Shown here: positions 7,111 to 14,422 of the stretch, piece by piece
How the letters are laid out: each line of letters begins with the position of its first letter
Numbering within the stretch: position 1 is the first letter of the stretch
Source of the DNA: CAYTSA01 sp964440345
GTDB lineage: Bacteria > Desulfobacterota > Desulfovibrionia > Desulfovibrionales > Desulfovibrionaceae
Assembly (NCBI GenBank): GCA_964440345.1
Contig: CAYTSA010000066.1
Coordinates: 1 to 21,924 of the forward strand
Length of the DNA: 21,924 bases
Direction: 5' to 3'
Position numbers and translations under genes: made by a program
The notes under the pieces: generated by a model
Told to the model about the DNA's origin: nothing
Databases searched by the model: none
What the model saw: only the letters and a program-made list of their open reading frames with translations

Positions 7111-8265
7111 ATGCAGAAACCCGTGCTTTTCCGCGTTACCAACAATCTGAAGATAGGCGGCGTCCAGCGCCGGCTGCGCGGCGTGTTGCCCTTGTTGGCT
7201 AAGAATTTCGAAGTCCACGTTGTCACCTACAAGCGCAAGGGCGTCTTCTGGGACGAGCTGCAGGACCTGGGGGTGCGCACGCATTTTGTGCGCATTCGCG
7301 GCAAGTGGGATCCGGCCGGCATATGGCGGCTTTCCCGGCTCATGCGCCGGCACGGCGCGCAGATAGTGCATACGCATTCATTGGGCGCGAACATTTCCGG
7401 CGTGCTTGCCGCGGCCCTGGCCGGCGTCCCCATACGAGTGGCGCAGTCGCACCACCGGGGCAACCACTGGTACGCGCGCACGGCTTTTGGCCGGCGCAAG
7501 CAAATATTTCAGGAAGCGATGGCGCACAAGCTGTTCACAGACCGCCTGCTGGCGCCCTCACAAGAGATACTAAACCATTTTGGCGACATGACCGGCTTTC
7601 CGGAAGACAAACGGGTTCTACTGCACAATGGTCTGGATTTGGACGATCTGGCTCCCAAGAGGCTGCGCGACACCGTCAGAGCCGAGATCGGAGCAAGCCC
7701 TGAGACCATTCTCATAGGCTTTGTCGGGCGTCTGACAAAGGGCAAAGGACTGCACTTTTTCCTGAAATACGCGGCTTCCGTCTTGGCGCAAAATCCTCGT
7801 TACATGTTCGCAGTGGTAGGCGGAGGCAAAGAGCACCTTGACTGGGCCGAGGAATGGGTGAAGAGCCGACAGCTGGGCCAAGGGATCAAACTTTTGGGCG
7901 AGCGCTACGACGTTGGCGAGTATTTCAATACGTTTGACTGTCTGCTGTTCACCTCCCAAGCGCAGTGGGAGAGCATTCCCGGCGTGGTGCTAGAGGCCTG
8001 CAACGCCAGCCTGCCCGTGCTGGCCAAGGAGAGCGAAGCCCTGCATGAGCTTCTGCCGTATTACCCGCGTTTGCGGTTTGTGCGGCCGGGGGAGGACCCG
8101 GAGCACGCCAGCCCCGCCGATCTAATCCAGGCCCTGGAAGAGGCCATGGCCCTGCCGCCCGCGGATGTTGAACGCTTCCGTAGCCATTTCAGCATGGAGG
8201 CGATGGCCGCGAGGACTGCGGCGCTGTATGAAGAACTGCTGCGGGAGAAAGGGATAGCAGTGTAG
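7111..8265 (+). CDS. GT4-family glycosyltransferase
   Basis: A 384-aa GT-B glycosyltransferase. The N-terminal glycine loop NNLKIGGVQRRL (residues 11-22) and the QIVHTHSLGANISG segment mark the acceptor domain. IGFVGRLTKGKGLHFFL (202-218) marks the donor domain. The EX7E motif is E287 and E295 (ESIPGVVLE). The tail matches the usual closing helix. ATG 7111 has AGAGG 5 nt upstream and is chosen over a TTG just before it. It is likely to build surface polysaccharide or lipopolysaccharide core; substrate unknown. The two GT4 enzymes are too different to be a recent duplication. It converges on the small secreted-protein gene with only 9 nt between the stops. Confidence 0.9.
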   Translation: MQKPVLFRVTNNLKIGGVQRRLRGVLPLLAKNFEVHVVTYKRKGVFWDELQDLGVRTHFVRIRGKWDPAGIWRLSRLMRRHGAQIVHTHSLGANISGVLAAALAGVPIRVAQSHHRGNHWYARTAFGRRKQIFQEAMAHKLFTDRLLAPSQEILNHFGDMTGFPEDKRVLLHNGLDLDDLAPKRLRDTVRAEIGASPETILIGFVGRLTKGKGLHFFLKYAASVLAQNPRYMFAVVGGGKEHLDWAEEWVKSRQLGQGIKLLGERYDVGEYFNTFDCLLFTSQAQWESIPGVVLEACNASLPVLAKESEALHELLPYYPRLRFVRPGEDPEHASPADLIQALEEAMALPPADVERFRSHFSMEAMAARTAALYEELLREKGIAV

Positions 8266-8274
8266 TGCAGTCCG

Positions 8275-8829
8275 CTACTTTCGGAACAGCCGTTCCGGGT
8301 CGGTCAGGGTCACAAAAATTTCTGTCCAAGAGCCCTGGACCAGGTTGGCGTGCAGGTGCGGCGCGGGCAGCGGCCGGGCGCGAAGGCTGCAGTCTTCTGG
8401 CGCCTCGCCCCACCAGGCCCGGTACTCCACTGCGCCATCGAACCGGCGCACGCAGAGCTTATCGTACAGGCCGTGGGCGCGGACCAGGTTGTTGAGCGCC
8501 GCGTCGAGCCTGGCGACAGACCTATCCTCGGACTGGCCGTGTTTGAGCCGCCGGTTCAGGGTCACGGCGTAGGCCTGTTTGTTTGTGTCAAAAGCGACCT
8601 GGAAAAAACCGCCGTGGGGAAAGCCCTGTTTGGTCTTGGCCAGCCAGCCGCGCGTCTCCCCGTCTGGACCAGTCAGGGCGGTCAGTTCCAAGCTTTGCTT
8701 GTCCACTGCGCCTGGCGCGGCCCGGACCTGGTCCATGGTCATGCCAAGGGCAACGCCGTCCAGGTCCAGAGCCCGGGCTGGAGCCGGGACGCAAAAAAGG
8801 ACAAACAGCAACGCAAAAACCCGTTTCAT
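8275..8829 (-). CDS. small secreted protein of unknown function
   Basis: A 184-aa protein with a clear Sec signal peptide (MKRVFALLFVLFCVPAPARA, cleavage after residue 20). I do not recognise a named domain. The mature start, LDLDGVALGMTMDQVRA, resembles a short 'G-x-x-L-G-M-t-x-x-x-V' motif seen in many small periplasmic proteins. It has two mature cysteines (126 and 146) that could form a disulfide. The start is fixed by the ATGA overlap with the end of the transglutaminase-like gene, so the two are translationally coupled and probably act together in the envelope. A longer open frame upstream of this ATG is only antisense or out-of-frame shadow of the partner gene. Confidence 0.8.
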   Translation of the reverse strand: MKRVFALLFVLFCVPAPARALDLDGVALGMTMDQVRAAPGAVDKQSLELTALTGPDGETRGWLAKTKQGFPHGGFFQVAFDTNKQAYAVTLNRRLKHGQSEDRSVARLDAALNNLVRAHGLYDKLCVRRFDGAVEYRAWWGEAPEDCSLRARPLPAPHLHANLVQGSWTEIFVTLTDPERLFRK

Positions 8830-10856
8830 GGCCCAGCACTCTCCATGGGCCGGCCCGTCACCCGGTAGTTGAATTCGTAGCCCATGGCGCCAGACCAGTT
8901 TTTCGCGAACAGGTCTTTGTAGCGGGTGCCGTCCACCGGACCCACGGGCTTGCCGTAGGTGTAGAACCAGTTGATGACCGGCCGGCCGGAAAAGCCCAGG
9001 GCTATCCAGTAGGCGCCGGGCTGCAACCGGGGCGCGGCCGCGGAAAAGTCGAAATCCGCCCAGCGGTAGCCAGGTTTGTGAGCGAACCCGGCCACGTCGC
9101 GGATGGAACTGGAGGCCAGCAGCTTGCCCGGGCCGAAGCCGTCGCCGCTGTCTGCAAAGAGCTCCACCCACAGCTGGCCGCCGCCGCCAAAGACGTGCAG
9201 GGCCAGGCCCACGGTTGTCATCTGCAAGGGCTCCTGCAAAACGAACTGCTGGGCGAACTGCCGCCGGCCCATGGTTACGTATTCCGCGGTCTCCACCAGA
9301 AAGCTGGCCCGGCTGGAAAAGGTTGCGGCGTCGGCATCGCTGCTGTCCACGTCCACGGGCTCTATGTTTCGCGCCGTAGCAAAGTCCACGTTTTCCGGGA
9401 AGTCCAGGTTGCCCAGGACCGCCAGTCCCGGCACAGAGGGGGGCGCCGCCGGTTCCGGACGCGGTTTTGGCGGCTCAGAAACCGGAGTTCCTGGCGAAGG
9501 CGCTATCTGCAGGTCGCCAATGACGATAGCCGGCAAGGCGGCAGCTTCAGGCTCTGGCTCGGGCGTTGGCTCGGAGATGGGCTCAGGCCGAGGGTCCGGC
9601 TGGGGCGTTGGCTTGGGTTCTGGCTGCTCCGCCGGCTCGGCCTCAGGCTCTGGTTCAGTTTCCGGTTCCTGCTCTGGCTGTAGCGCCGGCAGAGGCTCTG
9701 GGGCGGGAGGCTTTGGCGTCTCAGCCATGGCCGTGACCAGGGGCTCGGGCTCGGGTGTTATGTCCGCCGGCCCAACTGCGGCAAGTTTGGTGAATTCCGC
9801 CTCTGCCGCGGGCGCGCGCAGCAAATTCACCGGGCCCCAGCGCATCATCTCCCCGTCCAGGTCCACCGCGTCAGCCTGGTAGGTGGAGTCGTGCTCCTCC
9901 ACGATGTGGGGCCGGGGAGCGTCCAGTCCGGCGTCCCGGGTCCAGACCATCAGCCCGTCTTGCTTCACCTGACTATTGTCCAGGCCTACTTCGCAACGCA
10001 GGTAGCGGTTGGAGACAAAGAGCACGCTGTTCTGCGCGTCAAACGGGACAAAGCCCAGGTCCGGGAACCATATCTCTATCCAGGAGTGCCGCCCCTGGGC
10101 CATCTTGAAGGTATACGTGACAGCCCGGGTAGGCACGCTGTAGGGCCGGTCCGCGGTGTAGCCGTTGACCACGCGCACGGGCACGTCCACGGCCCGCAGC
10201 AGGGCCGCGGCCAGGTGAGAAAAGGTGCGGCAATCCCCAGCGCGTTTACGCAGGCCGGACAGCGCGTCCGTGGCTGGGGGCGGGGTGACGTAGCGCATGT
10301 TGTCCACCATCCAGGAGGAAATCCGCTGCACCGCGTCGTACTGAGATTTGGCGTTCTCTGTGATTACATTGGCCAGGGTCTGTATTTCGGGGTGATTGAC
10401 CTGCACCTCGGGCGAAGGCTGCAAGTAGTACGCCGCCTCAGGGTGTTCCTCCAGCGTTGCCTGCTGCATGGGAAAGGGCGCAGTGGTGCGTACCCGGGGC
10501 AAGGCGGCTTGAACCACAACCGCCATGGACAGCTGCGCCTCCACTGTGCTCGGGGGCGCATTCCACAACACGGTGTGCACTGTGTTGCCGCGCTCGTCAC
10601 GGCTGTTGCTGCGTTCATCAGGCTGGGGGGAAAAAGCAATATCGTAACGCTCCATAGTCTGGCGCGTGGTGGGCGAGGCAAAGCTGGGCGGCTCCACAAA
10701 GCTGACCCGTAAAGAGCGCAACGGCGCGGCGCGCTCCACCCGATAGCGCACGGTAAAGTCCACACGAGAATCCATGTCTCCTTGCATTTGCAGCACCTCG
10801 GCCCATGAAAATGGAGCCAGAAACAGCAAAATAAGTATGCACAAGCCCGAAACCAT
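8826..10856 (-). CDS. secreted transglutaminase-like protein with Pro/Glu-rich linker and C-terminal beta domain
   Basis: A 676-aa protein exported by a signal peptide (MVSGLCILILLFLAPFSWA). Residues about 155-290 form a transglutaminase-like (papain-fold) core: catalytic cysteine C209 in RAGDCRTFSHLAAALLRAV, histidine H257 in GRHSWIEIWFP and aspartate D273 in GFVPFDAQ. These proteins are usually peptidases or amidases rather than crosslinkers. Residues about 366-475 are a low-complexity linker of EP and KP repeats, as in TonB-like periplasm-spanning linkers. Residues about 530-670 form a separate beta-rich domain (QFVLQEPLQMTTVGLAL, YWIALGFSG) resembling carbohydrate-binding or adhesion jelly rolls; I cannot name the family. 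ATG 10856 is preferred because it starts the signal peptide directly, though no Shine-Dalgarno is seen; a TTG at 10892 would add 12 residues. It ends in an ATGA overlap with the next gene. Confidence 0.85.
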   Translation of the reverse strand: MVSGLCILILLFLAPFSWAEVLQMQGDMDSRVDFTVRYRVERAAPLRSLRVSFVEPPSFASPTTRQTMERYDIAFSPQPDERSNSRDERGNTVHTVLWNAPPSTVEAQLSMAVVVQAALPRVRTTAPFPMQQATLEEHPEAAYYLQPSPEVQVNHPEIQTLANVITENAKSQYDAVQRISSWMVDNMRYVTPPPATDALSGLRKRAGDCRTFSHLAAALLRAVDVPVRVVNGYTADRPYSVPTRAVTYTFKMAQGRHSWIEIWFPDLGFVPFDAQNSVLFVSNRYLRCEVGLDNSQVKQDGLMVWTRDAGLDAPRPHIVEEHDSTYQADAVDLDGEMMRWGPVNLLRAPAAEAEFTKLAAVGPADITPEPEPLVTAMAETPKPPAPEPLPALQPEQEPETEPEPEAEPAEQPEPKPTPQPDPRPEPISEPTPEPEPEAAALPAIVIGDLQIAPSPGTPVSEPPKPRPEPAAPPSVPGLAVLGNLDFPENVDFATARNIEPVDVDSSDADAATFSSRASFLVETAEYVTMGRRQFAQQFVLQEPLQMTTVGLALHVFGGGGQLWVELFADSGDGFGPGKLLASSSIRDVAGFAHKPGYRWADFDFSAAAPRLQPGAYWIALGFSGRPVINWFYTYGKPVGPVDGTRYKDLFAKNWSGAMGYEFNYRVTGRPMESAGP

Positions 10857-10934
10857 GTTTGGAGGATACGCCACCGCGCACGACTTGGGCAAGCAGGACT
10901 TTTGGCTCAGGCGCTAACGTGGTAGACTGGGTCC

Positions 10935-12134
10935 ATGAAACGCATGATCCTGCATTTGGACATGGATGCGTTCTTTGCGTCCGTGGAGCAGCTGGACCAC
11001 CCAGAGCTGCGGGGGCTGCCGGTGGTTGTGGGCGGGGACTCGGACCGCGGGGTGGTCTCGGCCTGCTCTTACGAGGCGCGCAAGTTCGGCGTGCATTCGG
11101 CCATGCCCATGGTCAAGGCCTTGAAGCTGTGCCCGCAGGCTGTGGTGCAGCCCGGGAGCATGCGCCGCTACGCTGAGGTGTCACGGCAGGTGATGGAGGT
11201 GTTGCACGATTTTTCGCCCGTGGTGGAGCAGGCCTCTGTGGACGAGGCCTATCTGGACGTATCCGGCGCAGAACGGCTCTTCGGCCCGCCCGAGGAGCTG
11301 GGAGGCACGCTCAAGGCCGCAGTCAAAGAGGCTGTGGGGTTGAATTGCTCCGTGGGCATAGCGCCGGTGAAGTTTCTGGCCAAGATAGCCTCGGACTGGA
11401 ACAAGCCGGACGGGCTTTTCGTGCTACGCCCGGAAGAGGTGGAAAATTTTCTGCGGGACCTGCCAGTGGGCAAGATTCCCGGGGTGGGCAAGCGCAGCCT
11501 GGATGAGCTGCACAAGCTGGGCGTGAAAACCTGCGCTGACGTATGGCGCTATCCAGAGTCCTTCTGGCTGCGGCGGGGCAAAGCCGGCGTCTCCTTGTGG
11601 CGGCGCGCCCAGGGCGTGGACGAAAGACCAGTGGAGCCGTATACTGAAGCAAAGAGCGAGAGCGCCGAAAACACATTTGACCAGGACACCGCAGACAAAG
11701 AGCTGCTGGCCCGCTGGCTACTGGCCCAGTCAGAGCGGGTGGCGGCCAGCCTGCGCAAGCACAAGGCCAAAGGACGGACCATCACCATAAAGGTGAAGTA
11801 CGAGGATTTCACTTGCCTGACCCGCTCCCGCAGCCTGGGAGAGCCTACGAACGCCACCCAGGTCATTTACGAGACCGCAGTCTCGTTGTTGCATGATCTG
11901 GCCCTGGCCCGCAAGGTGCGGCTGATCGGCGTGGGCGTTTCCAATTTCGGCTCTGTGCAGCGCCAGCTGTCCCTATATGAAAGCAACTATGAAAGCAACC
12001 AGGAAGAGAGAAAACGCCAAGCCAGGCTGGACCAGACCATAGACTCCATAACCGAACGGTTTGGACGCGGCGCGGTGACGCGCAGCGAAACATTGCAACT
12101 GACAAACAAGGTGAAGTGGCGACGTGACGCATGA
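10935..12134 (+). CDS. dinB: DNA polymerase IV (Y-family translesion polymerase)
   Basis: A 399-aa error-prone polymerase. The catalytic carboxylates are D9 in LHLDMDAFFASVE and D103/E104 in SVDEAYLD. 'SYEARKFGVHSAMPM' is the fingers signature. KIPGVGKRSLDEL is the helix-hairpin-helix of the thumb. The little finger ends with RQLSLY, a plausible beta-clamp motif, followed by the usual LDQTIDSITERFG helix. Start at ATG 10935; an ATG three codons later is possible and neither has a strong Shine-Dalgarno. I could not find a convincing LexA box between it and the divergent gene. Its 3' end overlaps the start of the next kinase gene, so the two are likely co-transcribed. Confidence 0.95.
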   Translation: MKRMILHLDMDAFFASVEQLDHPELRGLPVVVGGDSDRGVVSACSYEARKFGVHSAMPMVKALKLCPQAVVQPGSMRRYAEVSRQVMEVLHDFSPVVEQASVDEAYLDVSGAERLFGPPEELGGTLKAAVKEAVGLNCSVGIAPVKFLAKIASDWNKPDGLFVLRPEEVENFLRDLPVGKIPGVGKRSLDELHKLGVKTCADVWRYPESFWLRRGKAGVSLWRRAQGVDERPVEPYTEAKSESAENTFDQDTADKELLARWLLAQSERVAASLRKHKAKGRTITIKVKYEDFTCLTRSRSLGEPTNATQVIYETAVSLLHDLALARKVRLIGVGVSNFGSVQRQLSLYESNYESNQEERKRQARLDQTIDSITERFGRGAVTRSETLQLTNKVKWRRDA

Positions 12135-13719
12135 CCGCACAGAACCTCTGCCCATGGCGGACGCGGGCGAGGACTATTGCTTCTGGGAAAGCGTGGAGGA
12201 AGGCTTCAAGGTAGGCCTTGTGGGCTGTGGCCCGGGGTTCATGACGCTCATGTCCATCCTGCGGTCTGAGGAGTACCAGGAATTCATCCCCCCCCTTGAG
12301 CTGGTGGCCGTTTCCGGCCCCCTGGATAACGAGCGCAAGCGGCGCTATGTGGAAACGCTGGGCGGCCCCGTGTACGACAACTGGCGAGCCATGCTGGCGG
12401 CCCACCCGGAGATAAACCTGCTGGTGGAGCTGACCGGCAAGCGTATGCAGATACGGCGCATCCGCAAGGAGCTGGACGAATCCGTTTCCCTGGTAGACCA
12501 CAACGGCTCGGTATTCTTGTGCGGCATGCACACGGCCCTGATATCCGGCCGGCACGCCAAGCTGAAGCTGGACCGGCACAAGGAACTGCTGCAGGCCATC
12601 ATCGACGAAGTGCGCGAAGACATTCTGGTGCTGGACCTGGAAGGCCGGGTGGTGGACATGAACCGTAGCGTGCGGGAAAAAACCAGCGCGGAAAAAGAAG
12701 AGCTGATCGGCCGGCTGTGCTGGGAGGTGCAGCAGGACAACGACGGCAACCCCTTCTGCACCCCGTCCGGCGGCGAGCAGCGTGAGGAATGCTCCTTCCA
12801 CAAAACGCTGAAGTCCGTGCAGATGGCTGAAACCATGACTACCCGCGTGGATGCTGAAGGCCAACTGCACTACTACCGCATCTACGCCTATCCAATCTTC
12901 AGCCCAGGCGGGGCCATGACGCACATATTGGTCATGCGGCGGGACATCACCTCCCGCACGGTGCGCGAACGCCGCCGGCAGCAGGAGGAAAAGCTGGCCA
13001 TGCTGGGCGAGCTGTCGGCCTATCTGGCCCACGAGATTCGCAACCCCCTTTTTTCCATAGCCGGCTTCACCAACTCACTGCTCAAGGCCGAGGATATTGA
13101 TGCGAAGTACAAAAAAAAGCTGCGCATCATTGCCGAAGAAGCCGGAAAGCTGGAGGACATGCTCAACTCCATCCTGAGCTTTGCCCGCACCGAAAAGGCG
13201 GAACTGGCCTGCGTGGACCTGGGCTGGCTGGTGGGCGACACCGTGGAGCTAATGCGGCTGGGCCACTGCGGCCGGGGCGTGGACGTGCAGTACTTCCCCG
13301 ACAAGGGGTTGCCCCGGGTGATGGCCGAGCCCGAAGGGCTGAAACAATGCTTGGTCCACGTGATAACCAACAGCACCGAAGCCATGACCGAAGGCGGCCT
13401 GGTGACCGTGACCACGGGCATAGAGCTGGACAAGGTCTACATCCGAATCGAAGACGTGGGCTACGGCATGAGCGAGGAGACGCTGGAGCAGGTGTTCAGC
13501 CCCTTCTTCACCACCAAAAGCGGCGGCCACGCCGGCGGTCATGGCCTGGGCCTGGCGAGCATCAAGAAAAAGATGGAAGAGATGGACGGCTCTGTGGACG
13601 TGCGCAGCGTGGAGGGGGAAGGGACAACGGTGACGCTGTACCTGAGGGCGGTATGCGCAGCGCCGGAGGAAGAGGGACCGAATAGAGCCAGGACGAGCGC
13701 GGATAGACGTCAAGAATGA
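12124..13719 (+). CDS. sensor histidine kinase with N-terminal Rossmann-like domain and PAS
   Basis: A 531-aa soluble kinase with no membrane segment. Residues about 28-135 look like a Rossmann nucleotide-binding domain: the loop GLVGCGPG (31-38), the second strand LELVAVSG, and INLLVELTGK as in homoserine-dehydrogenase or Gfo/Idh-type folds. Residues about 155-280 are a PAS domain with three cysteines (C199, C212, C223). The HisKA box is LGELSAYLAHEIRNPL with phospho-acceptor H303. The ATPase domain has N416 (VHVITNSTEAM), the G1 box EDVGYGMS, FFTTKSGG and GGHGLGLASI. The start is GTG 12124, which has AAGGTG upstream and overlaps the dinB stop; ATG 12154 is an alternative that still keeps the Rossmann domain. 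No response regulator is adjacent. The kinase call is certain; what the first domain binds is inference. Confidence 0.9.
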   Translation: MTHDRTEPLPMADAGEDYCFWESVEEGFKVGLVGCGPGFMTLMSILRSEEYQEFIPPLELVAVSGPLDNERKRRYVETLGGPVYDNWRAMLAAHPEINLLVELTGKRMQIRRIRKELDESVSLVDHNGSVFLCGMHTALISGRHAKLKLDRHKELLQAIIDEVREDILVLDLEGRVVDMNRSVREKTSAEKEELIGRLCWEVQQDNDGNPFCTPSGGEQREECSFHKTLKSVQMAETMTTRVDAEGQLHYYRIYAYPIFSPGGAMTHILVMRRDITSRTVRERRRQQEEKLAMLGELSAYLAHEIRNPLFSIAGFTNSLLKAEDIDAKYKKKLRIIAEEAGKLEDMLNSILSFARTEKAELACVDLGWLVGDTVELMRLGHCGRGVDVQYFPDKGLPRVMAEPEGLKQCLVHVITNSTEAMTEGGLVTVTTGIELDKVYIRIEDVGYGMSEETLEQVFSPFFTTKSGGHAGGHGLGLASIKKKMEEMDGSVDVRSVEGEGTTVTLYLRAVCAAPEEEGPNRARTSADRRQE

Positions 13720-13745
13720 CGTACGTTGAACATGACGTACGTCAT
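13716..13745. repeat. direct repeat and 14-bp perfect palindrome at the kinase stop codon
   Basis: ATGACGTACGT occurs twice, at 13716-13726 and 13732-13742, 16 nt apart. The second copy extends into the perfect palindrome ATGACGTACGTCAT (13732-13745). The first copy contains the stop TGA of the upstream kinase gene. Confidence 0.65.
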
Positions 13746-13772
13746 AGTTTACGTATTTCTCATAGTGTAGTG

Positions 13773-13802
13773 TCCGCTAAATTTATATATGAATTTAGCG
13801 GA
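13773..13802. repeat. inverted repeat, 11-bp arms
   Basis: TCCGCTAAATT (13773-13783) and AATTTAGCGGA (13792-13802) pair perfectly around the 8-nt loop TATATATG. Confidence 0.8.
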
Positions 13803-13807
13803 GTAGC

Positions 13808-13837
13808 GCGAACTGAAAAGCGCAGTTTTCAGTTCGC
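13808..13837. repeat. inverted repeat, 12-bp arms
   Basis: GCGAACTGAAAA (13808-13819) and TTTTCAGTTCGC (13826-13837) pair perfectly around the 6-nt loop GCGCAG. It starts only 5 nt after the previous hairpin. Confidence 0.8.
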
Positions 13838-13840
13838 TTA

Positions 13841-13877
13841 CGCCGCCGATGGCGGCGGGGCGGTCTTTCGACCGCCC
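13841..13877. repeat. two abutting GC-rich hairpins
   Basis: CGCCGCC (13841-13847) pairs with GGCGGCG (13851-13857) around GAT. Directly after it, GGGCGGTC (13858-13865) pairs with GACCGCCC (13870-13877) around TTTC. The second is terminator-like in strength but is followed only by TTAG, not a T-run. Confidence 0.75.
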
Positions 13878-13878
13878 T

Positions 13879-13935
13879 TAGTGTCGCGTGACAAAGTCTG
13901 CGTAAGTATCGATGAATTACACGGACGCGACACTA
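13879..13935. repeat. inverted repeat, 11-bp arms with 35-nt interior
   Basis: TAGTGTCGCGT (13879-13889) and ACGCGACACTA (13925-13935) are perfect inverted copies. The left arm also resembles TAGTGTCCGC at 13768-13777, so this end may be half of a composite element. Confidence 0.75.
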
Positions 13936-13961
13936 GCCGCTGTTTCTGCTATGAAAAACCC

Positions 13962-14408
13962 ATGCCAACACCCTCACACGCTTCCTTGTTCACCACGGTC
14001 TGGGTGGGCGGCCATCCTTGGGAAGTGCAGCTGCTGCAGCATGCGCTGGACGCCGCGGAGATTGAGTCGTTCGTGGACGATGAGAACCTGGCCCAGGCCA
14101 ACTGGCTGCTGACCACGGCCATTGGCGGGGTGAAGCTGCGGGTCTACACCCGGGACGCGGACGAGGCGCGGCGCATTATTGAGGAGCTAAGAACGAATTC
14201 GCCAAATGCTGCGGACGGAATGGAGAGGGACAGCCCGGCTGACGCCGCGGCCTCAAGGCCCCACTGCCCGCGCTGCAACGCGGACGATCCCAGACGAGTG
14301 TACTGGCCGGGGGTAAGCGCTTTGACGACGTTCTTGCTGCTTGGAGTCCCGTTGTTGTTTCGGGGCCGCTGGAAATGCCGGCAGTGCGGCCATGTGTGGA
14401 AAGGGTGA
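13962..14408 (+). CDS. DUF2007 protein with membrane segment and zinc ribbon
   Basis: A 148-aa protein. Residues about 10-77 match the DUF2007 ('putative signal transducing protein') pattern: TTVWVGGHPWEVQLLQHALDAAEIESFV and ANWLL then VKLRVYTRDADEARRIIEEL. This ferredoxin-like domain is PII-like in shape, with unproven function. A hydrophobic stretch (about 117-133) lies between two Cys pairs, C102/C105 and C139/C142, which would form a split zinc ribbon (HCPRC ... CRQCGHVW). ATG 13962 is chosen because DUF2007 similarity starts there. The frame stays open back to ATG 13716 through the inverted-repeat block, so a longer N-terminus cannot be excluded. It converges on the sensor-kinase gene with 14 nt between. 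Confidence 0.75.
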   Translation: MPTPSHASLFTTVWVGGHPWEVQLLQHALDAAEIESFVDDENLAQANWLLTTAIGGVKLRVYTRDADEARRIIEELRTNSPNAADGMERDSPADAAASRPHCPRCNADDPRRVYWPGVSALTTFLLLGVPLLFRGRWKCRQCGHVWKG

Positions 14409-14422
14409 CTCGGCTCTCTTTC

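Larger units (their letters stand above)
13768..13935. repeat. block of consecutive inverted repeats, possible non-autonomous mobile element or structured RNA
   Basis: The 168-nt block is bounded by TAGTGTC (13768-13774) and GACACTA (13929-13935), inverted copies of each other. Four to five hairpins follow one another inside, each listed separately. There is no transposase gene, and I could not find a convincing target-site duplication just outside the ends. It could be a miniature inverted-repeat element, a structured noncoding RNA or a set of protein-binding sites. It carries no recognisable gene of its own, although a plus-strand frame happens to stay open across it. Confidence 0.55.

Noticed and set aside
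8830..9171. Long N-terminal extension of the small secreted protein
   Set aside because: Overlaps the transglutaminase-like gene in another frame; the signal peptide begins at 8829 with an ATGA coupling.
9480..9770. Tandem DNA repeat
   Set aside because: The repetitiveness comes from Pro/Glu/Lys codons in the protein linker; units are irregular at the DNA level.
10857..10934. LexA (SOS) box upstream of dinB
   Set aside because: No palindrome matching known LexA consensus forms could be found by eye.
11863..13032. Long minus-strand open frame opposite dinB and the Rossmann-PAS kinase
   Set aside because: It lies antisense to two well-supported genes, has no recognisable motif and arises from the G+C-rich codon pattern.
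13768..13935. Retron msr-msd or CRISPR array
   Set aside because: No reverse transcriptase nearby and no evenly spaced identical repeats; arms differ from hairpin to hairpin.
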